From positions 1-14,514 of the forward strand of contig JAGOCV010000071.1 in assembly GCA_017998575.1 (NCBI GenBank): a DNA stretch of 14,514 nucleotides, read 5' to 3'. The translations under genes and the position numbers were made by a program. This DNA comes from Burkholderiaceae bacterium (lineage in GTDB: Bacteria > Pseudomonadota > Gammaproteobacteria > Burkholderiales > Burkholderiaceae). Under the pieces are notes generated by a model. It was not told the DNA's origin, did not search any database, and saw only the letters and a list, made by a program, of their open reading frames with translations. Below, piece by piece: positions 6,212 through 11,982 of the stretch (positions within the stretch are counted from its first letter, which is position 1; each line of letters opens with the position of its first letter).

Positions 6212-7102
6212 ATGAATACCGGGGAATTCAACTGGACCCTCATCCGGTCCTTCCTCGCGGCGCTCGACCGGGGCAGCCTGATGGCCGCCGCGCGCGCCCT
6301 GGCCACGACCCAGCCCACGGTGGGCCGCCACATCGGCGAGCTCGAGGCACAGCTCGGCGTGGTGCTGTTCGAGCGCACCGGCCGCGGCCTCGTGCCCACA
6401 GCGCACGCTCACCGCCTGGCCGACGCGGCGCGCGCCATGGCAGGTGCGGCGGACCAGATCGCGCGCCAGGCTGCCGGCGCGCAGAAGGACGTGCAGGGCA
6501 CGGTGCGCATCAGCGCGAGCCAGCCGGTGACCTGCGTGCTGCTCCCGCCGGTGCTGCTGCAGATGCGCCAGCTCCATCCGGACATTCAGGTGGAGCTGGT
6601 GTCGAGCAATGCGGTGAGCAACCTGTTGCAGCGCGAGGCCGACATCGCGCTGCGCATGGTGCGGCCCGACCAGGCCACCCTGCTGTGCAGGAAGGTCGGC
6701 CAGGTGGCCCTGGGCGCCTATGCGCACCGCGACTACCTGCGCCGCCGGGGCACGCCGCGCGAACCGCAGGACCTGCTCGCACACGATCTGGTGGGCAACG
6801 ACCGCCAGACCGACATCCTGCGCGGCTTCGCGGCCATGGGCTACCCGATGGAACGCGAGGCCTTCGCCGTGCGCACCGACGACCTCAATGCCTACCAGGC
6901 CGCCGTGGACGCAGGGCTCGGTGTCGGTTTTCTGGCGCGCTACGTGGCGCGGCGCAACCCCGACCTCGTGCCCCTGCTGCCAATGTTGCCGATCCCGCCT
7001 TTGCCGATGTGGCTCGCGGTGCACCGAGAGATCCGCAGCAACCCGCGCATCCGCCGGGTCTGGGATTTCCTGGCACGGGCCCTGCCCCCGGCCCTGGCCT
7101 GA
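6212..7102 (+). CDS. LysR-type transcriptional regulator (near SDR/nitroreductase and GST genes)
   Basis: The 296-residue product is a standard LysR regulator. An N-terminal winged helix-turn-helix covers about residues 8-66, with LATTQPTVGRHIGELEAQLG (30-49) as the recognition-helix region and VLFERTGRGLVPT (51-63) as the wing. A linker helix follows, then a two-lobed periplasmic-binding-type effector domain from about 90 (VRISASQPVT) with conserved ADIALRM and GLGVGFLARYVA segments. The start at 6212 places the helix-turn-helix at the usual distance from the N-terminus. The frame stays open far upstream, but that part is antisense to the SDR gene. The gene diverges from the SDR-nitroreductase pair, the usual sign of a LysR regulator's target, and may also influence the glutathione S-transferase gene 47 bases downstream. 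The effector is unknown. Confidence 0.95.
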   Translation: MNTGEFNWTLIRSFLAALDRGSLMAAARALATTQPTVGRHIGELEAQLGVVLFERTGRGLVPTAHAHRLADAARAMAGAADQIARQAAGAQKDVQGTVRISASQPVTCVLLPPVLLQMRQLHPDIQVELVSSNAVSNLLQREADIALRMVRPDQATLLCRKVGQVALGAYAHRDYLRRRGTPREPQDLLAHDLVGNDRQTDILRGFAAMGYPMEREAFAVRTDDLNAYQAAVDAGLGVGFLARYVARRNPDLVPLLPMLPIPPLPMWLAVHREIRSNPRIRRVWDFLARALPPALA

Positions 7103-7111
7103 ATCCGGCCC

Positions 7112-7117
7112 TACACT
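7112..7117 (+). promoter_or_regulatory. Possible -10 element of the GST gene
   Basis: TACACT stands 32 bases before the GST ATG, in the 47-base gap after the LysR gene, and resembles TATAAT at 4 of 6 positions. No good -35 box is found 16-18 bases upstream, where the sequence is GC-rich regulator coding DNA. Weak candidate; read-through from the LysR gene is the alternative. Confidence 0.25.
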
Positions 7118-7149
7118 GGCACGGCTCCTCACTCCCTGAAAGGTCTTCC

Positions 7150-7821
7150 ATGCTCACGGTCCACCACCTGAACAACTCGCGCTCGCAGCGCGTGCTCTGG
7201 CTGCTCGAGGAGCTGGGCGTGCCGTACCAGATCGAACGCTACGACCGCGACCCCAAGACCATGCTGGCGCCGGCCTCGTTGCAGAAGGTGCACCCGCTGG
7301 GCAAGTCGCCGGTGGTGACCGACGGCAAGGCCACGCTGGCCGAGTCGGGAGCGATCCTTGAATACCTCGTCGAGACCTACGGCGAAGGCCAATTCGCCCC
7401 CGAACGCGGCACGCCCAGCTTTTTGCGTTACCGCTACTGGCTGCACTACGCAGAGGGCTCGCTGGCCACGCCGCTGCTGCTGCAGCTGGTGTTCGACCAG
7501 ATCGAGCGCAAGAGCCCATTCATCGTGCGACCGGTGGCCAAGGCGATCTCCTCGCAGGTCAAGGGCTTGCTCGTCACGCCCAACCTCAAGCGCCACTTCG
7601 ATTACCTCGAAGCCGAACTCACCGAGCACGGCCCGTGGTTCGCCGGCCGCTCGTTCAGCGCGGCCGATGTGCAGATGAGCTTCGGCATCGAAGCCGCCGC
7701 CGCGCGCGGCCTGCTCAAGCACCGGCCCAAGCTCGCTGACTGGCTGCGCCGCATCCACGAGCGGCCGGCCTACCAGCGCGCGCTGGAACAGGGCGGGCCG
7801 TTCGACCTCGCCACGTTCTGA
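7150..7821 (+). CDS. Glutathione S-transferase
   Basis: The 223-residue protein has the two-domain GST layout. The N-terminal thioredoxin-like domain (1-80) carries NNSRSQRVLWLLEELG (8-23), where Ser10 or Ser12 is the probable glutathione-activating residue, then HPLGKSPVV (48-56) with the cis-proline and LAESGAILEYLVE (63-75), the gamma-glutamyl contact. The C-terminal helical domain ends with WFAGRSFSAADVQMSF, the N-capping-box region typical of the fold. It conjugates glutathione to electrophiles or may act as a glutathione-dependent reductase; the substrate is unknown. AAAGG 6 bases before ATG 7150 supports the start. The gene follows the LysR regulator on the same strand and ends one base before the stop of the convergent solute-binding-protein gene. 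Confidence 0.94.
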   Translation: MLTVHHLNNSRSQRVLWLLEELGVPYQIERYDRDPKTMLAPASLQKVHPLGKSPVVTDGKATLAESGAILEYLVETYGEGQFAPERGTPSFLRYRYWLHYAEGSLATPLLLQLVFDQIERKSPFIVRPVAKAISSQVKGLLVTPNLKRHFDYLEAELTEHGPWFAGRSFSAADVQMSFGIEAAAARGLLKHRPKLADWLRRIHERPAYQRALEQGGPFDLATF

Positions 7822-7822
7822 G

Positions 7823-8803
7823 TTAGTCGAGCTTGACCTGCGCCTTGGCCACCAGGCGGCCATAGCGTTCCTGCTCCGACTTCAGAAAGCGCGCAGCCGC
7901 ATCGGGCGTGCTCGGACTGATGAAGTTGTCCTGCTTGGCCATCGCGGCCTTGACCTCCGGGTCTTCGAAGGCCGCCACCACGGCCTTTTGCAACCGGTCG
8001 ACCTGCGCGGTCGGCAGCCCCTTGGGCCCGATCAGCGCAAACCAGCCGGCCACGTCCACCGCGGGAAAGCCCTGCTCGGCGATGGTGGGCACGTCCGGCA
8101 GCGAGGCCACGCGGGCCTTGCTCATGACGCCGATCGCGCGCATGCGTCCGGAAGCGAGGTGGCCCTGCGCGGCCGGCACGGCGGCCACGCCGAAGTCCAC
8201 CTGGCCCGCGATGATGTCCGTCATCATCGGTCCCATGCCCTTGTAAGGCACGTGCTGCACTTTCGCGCCCACGGCGTCCACAAACATCTCACCCGCGAGG
8301 TGGATGATGGTGCCGTTGCCCGACGAGCCCATGTTGAATTGCCCGGGTTTGGACAGCAGCAGCGCCTGCAACTCTTTCGCGTCCTTCACCGGCAGGCGGG
8401 CCGGGTTCACGACCAGCAGAAAGGGCGAGCCGCCGACCACGCTGATGGGCGTGATGTCGTTCAGGCTGTCGTAGGGCACGCTCTTGTAGACGCTGGGGTT
8501 GACCGAGTGGTTGTTCGAGATGAAGGCCACCGTGTGGCCGTCCGGCGCGGCCTTGACCAGCGCGGCCGTGCCCGTGATGCCGCCCGCGCCCGGCAGGTTC
8601 TCGATGACCACCGCCTGCCCGCCCAGGGCCTTGGACAAGGCGTTCTGCGCCGAGCGGATGATGGTGTCCACGCCGGAGCCGGCGCCCACCGGCAGGATCA
8701 CGCGCAGCGGCGCGGCACCCTGCGCCCACACGGCGGGCGTGCCCAGCAGACTGGCCGCTCCCAGGGCGAGCACGGTGCGGCGGTTGAAAGAGGATGGGGT
8801 CAT
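7823..8803 (-). CDS. Bug/TctC-family tripartite tricarboxylate transporter solute-binding protein
   Basis: The 326-residue product starts with an export signal: FNRRTVLALGAASLLG (6-21), Tat-like because of the Arg pair, and a probable cleavage after VWA (residue 27). The mature part has Bug-family landmarks: LRVILPVGAGSGVDTIIR (33-50), VIENLPGAGGITGT (66-79), PDGHTVAF (87-94), a central HVPYKGMGPMMTDIIAGQVD (184-203) and LPDVPTIAEQGFP (235-247). Such proteins bind small carboxylates in the periplasm, either for a TctAB permease or as sensors. No tctA or tctB gene is in the window, so an orphan role is likely, as for most Bug proteins. AGGAG 6 bases upstream supports the start at 8803. It is the last gene of the lyase and CoA-transferase set, 32 bases after the transferase gene, and probably captures that pathway's substrate. 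Confidence 0.94.
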   Translation of the reverse strand: MTPSSFNRRTVLALGAASLLGTPAVWAQGAAPLRVILPVGAGSGVDTIIRSAQNALSKALGGQAVVIENLPGAGGITGTAALVKAAPDGHTVAFISNNHSVNPSVYKSVPYDSLNDITPISVVGGSPFLLVVNPARLPVKDAKELQALLLSKPGQFNMGSSGNGTIIHLAGEMFVDAVGAKVQHVPYKGMGPMMTDIIAGQVDFGVAAVPAAQGHLASGRMRAIGVMSKARVASLPDVPTIAEQGFPAVDVAGWFALIGPKGLPTAQVDRLQKAVVAAFEDPEVKAAMAKQDNFISPSTPDAAARFLKSEQERYGRLVAKAQVKLD

Positions 8804-8835
8804 GTCGGTCTCCTGTGTGGTCGTGTCGGAAGGAA

Positions 8836-9990
8836 TCAGGCCGGGTGCGCGACACCGAGGATTTCCTCGGTGTGCTCGCCGACCCGGGCCAGCGCATGGC
8901 GCACGCCCGGCCGGCGCCCGCCCATGAGCAGGGGCAGCAGCACCACCTGCGTGGGCTCTCCGCCGTCGGTCTGCATGGGCACCAGGCCGCCGCTGGCGAT
9001 CAGGTGCTCGTCGTGCAGCAGCTGGTCCGGGCGCACCACCTTGGCGTAGGGCAAGCCGGCGGCCTGAAGCTGGGCGCACAGCGTGTCGAGGTCCTTGTGC
9101 TGCAGGGTCTCGCCCAAGGTCTGCAACAAGGCCGGGCGCACCGCCACGCGCTGCGCGTTGGTGGCCAGGGCCGGGTCGCTGGCGAGATCGGGCCGCTGGA
9201 TCACCTGGCACAGGGCGGTGAACTGCTTGTCGCTCACCGCGGCCACGAAGAGCTGCTCGCCGCCCGCCACGGTGAAGGTGTCGTAGACGCTCCAGGCCGA
9301 GACGCGCGAGGGAAAAGGCGGCGGCACCTCGCCGGTCATCAGGTGCTGTTGCATGTGCTGCGCGGCCAGCAGGCAGCAGTTCTCGAACAGGGCGCTCTGG
9401 ATTTCCTGTCCCTGGCCGGTGCGATCGCGCTCGCGCAAGGCGGCCAGCACGCCAATGGCGCCGAACATGCCGCCCATGATGTCGTTCACGGAGGAGCCCG
9501 CGCGCAGCGGGCGGCCGACCGGTCCGGTCATGTAGGTCAGGCCGGCCATGTTCTGCACCACCTCGTCGAGGGCCAGCCGATCCTCGTAGGGGCCGGGCAG
9601 GAAGCCCTTGTGCGAGACATAGATCAGGCGCGGGAAGCGCGCGCGCAGCGCGGCCTGACTCAGGCCCAGCTTGTCCATCAGGCCGGGGCGGAAGTTCTCC
9701 AGCAGCACGTCGCACTGGCCGATCAGTTCCACCGCGCTGGCCCGCCCTTCGTCGGTGTGCAGGTCGATCACCACGCTTTTCTTGTTGCGGTTGAAGCTGC
9801 GGAAGAAGCCAATGCCCAGGCCGGGCAGGTCGCGCGTCTTGTCCCCGCCGGGCGGCTCGACCTTGATGACCTCGGCGCCGAGGTCGGCCAGGATCATGCC
9901 GCAGGTGGGGCCCATGACCATGTGGGTGAACTCGACGACGCGAACGCCTTCGAGGGGGAGGCCGGTGGGGGTGGGGTTCATGGCGGGCAT
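8836..9990 (-). CDS. CaiB/BaiF family (class III) CoA-transferase
   Basis: Class III transferases move CoA from an acyl-CoA donor to a carboxylic acid through an aspartyl intermediate, in the cytoplasm. The 384-residue product shows the family N-terminus, EGVRVVEFTHMVMGPTCG (14-31) and LADLGAEVIKVEPPGGD (34-50), then SFNRNKKSVVIDL (65-77) and NFRPGLMDKLGL (99-110). In GSSVNDIMGGMFGAIGVLAAL (165-185), Asp170 aligns with the catalytic Asp of formyl-CoA transferase, followed by RTGQGQEI (190-197). Length and motif order are normal. Donor and acceptor cannot be told from sequence; a dicarboxylate activated from succinyl-CoA would fit the neighbours. ATG 9990 and ATG 9981 are both possible and neither has a clear Shine-Dalgarno. 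The upstream lyase gene ends 15 bases before 9990, so coupling is likely. Confidence 0.94.
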   Translation of the reverse strand: MPAMNPTPTGLPLEGVRVVEFTHMVMGPTCGMILADLGAEVIKVEPPGGDKTRDLPGLGIGFFRSFNRNKKSVVIDLHTDEGRASAVELIGQCDVLLENFRPGLMDKLGLSQAALRARFPRLIYVSHKGFLPGPYEDRLALDEVVQNMAGLTYMTGPVGRPLRAGSSVNDIMGGMFGAIGVLAALRERDRTGQGQEIQSALFENCCLLAAQHMQQHLMTGEVPPPFPSRVSAWSVYDTFTVAGGEQLFVAAVSDKQFTALCQVIQRPDLASDPALATNAQRVAVRPALLQTLGETLQHKDLDTLCAQLQAAGLPYAKVVRPDQLLHDEHLIASGGLVPMQTDGGEPTQVVLLPLLMGGRRPGVRHALARVGEHTEEILGVAHPA

Positions 9991-10005
9991 TCGGGGATGA
10001 AGCGG

Positions 10006-10938
10006 TCAATGGGTGGCGGCGGCCGTCAGCCTGGGCAGGCCGGCGCGCCACAGCGCTCCGTGGGTCTGTTCGTCCGGCAGCCAGCCCACCACCTTGGCGC
10101 GCAGGGCCAGCAGACGGTCCAGCGAAAGACCGGTGCGCACGCCTGCCGCCTGCAGCATGAAGGCCAGGTCTTCGGTGGCGGCGTTGCCGCTGGCGCCCGG
10201 GGCATGCGGGCAGCCGCCGATGCCGGCCAGCGAGGCGTCGAAGCGCGACACGCCCACCTGCAGGGCGGCGTACACGTTCGCCAGCGCGAGGCCGCGCGTG
10301 TCGTGGAAGTGGCCGCAGCAGAATCGCTCGCCCGCCAGGCGCAGCGCCTGCTCGAACAGGCGGCTCACCGAGGCCGGGTCGGCGTAGCCCACGGTATCGG
10401 CCAGGCTCACGCGGTCGGCCCCGGCATCCAGCAGGGCCTGCATCAGGCGCAGCACTTCGGCGGGTTTCACCTCGCCTTGCAGGGTGCAGCCAAACGCCGT
10501 GCCCACGCCGCCTTCGATCAGGGTGCGGCGGCCCGAGGAGTCGCGCGCTGCGCGGATGCGGGCCATCTCCGCCACCACCTCGTCGGGCGCCTTGCGCAGG
10601 TTGGCCAGGCTGTGGGCGTGGCTCGCCGAGAGCGGCAGGATCATCAGGTCGGCGTCGGCCTGCAGCGCGCGCTCGGCGCCCTGGAGGTTGGGCACCAGCA
10701 CCGAGGCCGACAGGCCTGGCAGGGTCTTGGCGTGGGCCAGCAACTCGGCCGTGTCGGCCAGTTGGGGCAGCAGCCGGGCCGGCACGAAAGAGCCGACCTC
10801 GATCTCGCGCTGCCCGGCCGCGAACGCCTCGCTGATCCACTCGCACTTGCGTGCGGTGCTCAGGATGGTGGGGATGCTTTGCAATCCATCCCGCAGTCCG
10901 ACTTCGCGGACGACGGCGTGGGCGGGCAACTGGGCCAT
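10006..10938 (-). CDS. Hydroxymethylglutaryl-CoA lyase-like enzyme
   Basis: The 310-residue TIM-barrel protein belongs to the HMGL family, which splits a 3-hydroxyacyl-CoA such as HMG-CoA into acetyl-CoA and a keto acid. Family residues are present: VREVGLRDGLQ (10-20) with Arg16 and metal ligand Asp17, IEVGSFV (46-52) with Glu47, the DTVGYADP segment (181-188), GHFHDTRG (209-216) with metal ligands His210 and His212, and GIGGCPHAPGASGN (239-252) with loop Cys243 and ligand Asn252. SASHAH (104-109) differs from the SASE form I expect in most members. AAGGAG 10 bases before ATG 10938 supports this start. The frame extends to 10995 but across the promoter region. It is the first gene of the set with the CoA-transferase and Bug protein, so its substrate is probably the CoA ester the transferase makes. 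That may not be HMG-CoA. Confidence 0.92.
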   Translation of the reverse strand: MAQLPAHAVVREVGLRDGLQSIPTILSTARKCEWISEAFAAGQREIEVGSFVPARLLPQLADTAELLAHAKTLPGLSASVLVPNLQGAERALQADADLMILPLSASHAHSLANLRKAPDEVVAEMARIRAARDSSGRRTLIEGGVGTAFGCTLQGEVKPAEVLRLMQALLDAGADRVSLADTVGYADPASVSRLFEQALRLAGERFCCGHFHDTRGLALANVYAALQVGVSRFDASLAGIGGCPHAPGASGNAATEDLAFMLQAAGVRTGLSLDRLLALRAKVVGWLPDEQTHGALWRAGLPRLTAAATH

Positions 10939-10948
10939 GGGGTCGTGT

Positions 10949-10954
10949 CTCCTT
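10949..10954 (-). promoter_or_regulatory. Ribosome binding site of the HMGL-like gene
   Basis: On the minus strand AAGGAG is 10 bases before ATG 10938. It decides against the longer open frame that begins at 10995. Confidence 0.6.
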
Positions 10955-10967
10955 GCGTGTGGGAGGC

Positions 10968-10995
10968 AGTCTATGATTTCCCTTGCGAACATCAA
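10968..10995 (-). promoter_or_regulatory. Candidate promoter of the lyase/CoA-transferase/Bug operon
   Basis: Minus-strand TTGATG (10990-10995) and TAGACT (10968-10973), 16 bases apart, match the sigma-70 boxes at 4 of 6 positions each. The -35 box lies inside the palindrome at 10988-11003, so a bound regulator would touch it. Inference from pattern only. Confidence 0.35.
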
Positions 10996-11003
10996 GTGAT
11001 GTT
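10988..11003. promoter_or_regulatory. Palindrome, probable LysR-type operator
   Basis: AACATCA and TGATGTT are perfect 7-base inverted arms around the 2-base centre AG. They lie in the 114-base gap between the divergent HMGL-like and LysR genes, the usual place for a LysR recognition site. The site overlaps a candidate -35 box of the minus-strand operon. No LysR-type protein other than the adjacent one is an obvious binder. Autoregulation together with control of the operon is the likely scheme. Confidence 0.5.
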
Positions 11004-11052
11004 TCAGCTACCGATGAATTCCGATCTGGAACTTAAAGCAAGGGTATTCACC

Positions 11053-11982
11053 ATGCGAGACCTGGACCTCAAGACCCTTCGGCTGCTGGTGGCGGTGTGC
11101 GACCACGGCAACATGAAGGACGCGGCGGCGCAAGAGCACATCGAGCCTTCAGCCATCAGCAAGCGCATCGCCCAACTGGAAGAGACCATCGGCACGCCGG
11201 TGCTGGTGCGGGGCCGGCGCGGGGCCGAGCCCACGCCGGCCGGCCGCGCGCTGCTGGAACACGCGCGCACGCTGCTGTTCACCATGGACCGCATCGAGGC
11301 CGACATGGCCGCGTTCAAGGGCGGCATCAAGGGCCAGGTGCGCCTGGTGGCGAGCGCCTCGGCGATCGCCGAGTCCCTGCTCGACGATCTGGCCCAGTTC
11401 ATGCGCGCGCCCGAGCACCACGACATCAAGGTCGACATCGAGGAGCGCTTCTCCAAGGACATCGTGGGCATGGTGCGCGAAGGCGTGGTCTCGCTCGGCG
11501 TGTGCTGGACGCACACCGATTTCGGCGGGCTTGCCTCGCGCCCCTACCGGCGCGACGAACTGGCGCTGGCCGTGCCCCGCGGCCATCCGCTGGCACAGCG
11601 CAAGGCGGTGCACTTCGAGGAAACGCTGGCGTACGAACACGTGGGCCTGCAGCCCTCGACGGCGGTGCACACCATGCTGCACCGCGCCGCCACCAAGGCG
11701 GGCAAGACCATGCGCTACCGGGTGGTGGTGTCGAACTTCGACGCGGCGTTCCGCGTGGTGGGCGCCCAGCTCGGCATCAGCGTGGTGCCGCGCGAGGTCA
11801 GCCCGCCCTACGTGTCGAGCGGGCAGGTGCGCATCGTGCCGCTGCTCAACGACTGGGCGCACCGCCAGTTCGCGATCTGCTTCCGTGACCGCAGCGAGCT
11901 CACGCCCGCGGCCGAGCGCCTGCTGGACTTCCTGTGCCAGCAGGCGCTGGACGCCGAGCCGCCGGCCCTCAGGCCAGCTTGA
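11053..11982 (+). CDS. LysR-type transcriptional regulator (of the CoA-transferase operon)
   Basis: The 309-residue product has a LysR winged helix-turn-helix at about residues 4-64: LKTLRLLVAVCDHGNM (6-21), QEHIEPSAISKRIAQLEETIG (27-47) and LVRGRRGAEPTPAG (51-64). An effector-binding domain follows from about 92 (VRLVASASAIAESLLDDL), with GVVSLGVCW and GAQLGISVVPREVS further on. ATG 11053 gives the usual start MRDLDLKTLRLL and has AGGG 8 bases upstream. ATGs at 10999 and 11014 are in frame but overlap the palindromic operator or lack a ribosome site. The far-upstream open frame is antisense to the operon. It diverges from the lyase, CoA-transferase and Bug genes and is probably their regulator, with the pathway substrate or its CoA ester as a plausible ligand. 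Its 3' end overlaps the convergent molybdenum hydroxylase gene by 14 bases. Confidence 0.94.
   Translation: MRDLDLKTLRLLVAVCDHGNMKDAAAQEHIEPSAISKRIAQLEETIGTPVLVRGRRGAEPTPAGRALLEHARTLLFTMDRIEADMAAFKGGIKGQVRLVASASAIAESLLDDLAQFMRAPEHHDIKVDIEERFSKDIVGMVREGVVSLGVCWTHTDFGGLASRPYRRDELALAVPRGHPLAQRKAVHFEETLAYEHVGLQPSTAVHTMLHRAATKAGKTMRYRVVVSNFDAAFRVVGAQLGISVVPREVSPPYVSSGQVRIVPLLNDWAHRQFAICFRDRSELTPAAERLLDFLCQQALDAEPPALRPA

Noticed and set aside
6110..7132. Upstream extension of the SDR open frame to 7132 on the minus strand
   Set aside because: It is antisense to the LysR gene at 6212-7102, has low-complexity composition, and the ribosome site at 6116-6119 fixes the start at 6109.
8804..10846. Upstream extension of the Bug-protein frame on the minus strand
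   Set aside because: It overlaps the CoA-transferase and lyase genes on the same strand in another frame. The Arg/Pro-rich translation is a shadow, and the signal peptide and AGGAG place the start at 8803.
8794..11052. Very long plus-strand open frame running into the LysR gene at 11053
   Set aside because: It is antisense to the CoA-transferase and HMGL-like genes, which have full family motifs. The translation is rich in Gly, Ala, His, Gln and Arg with no recognisable domain. High GC keeps the frame free of stops.
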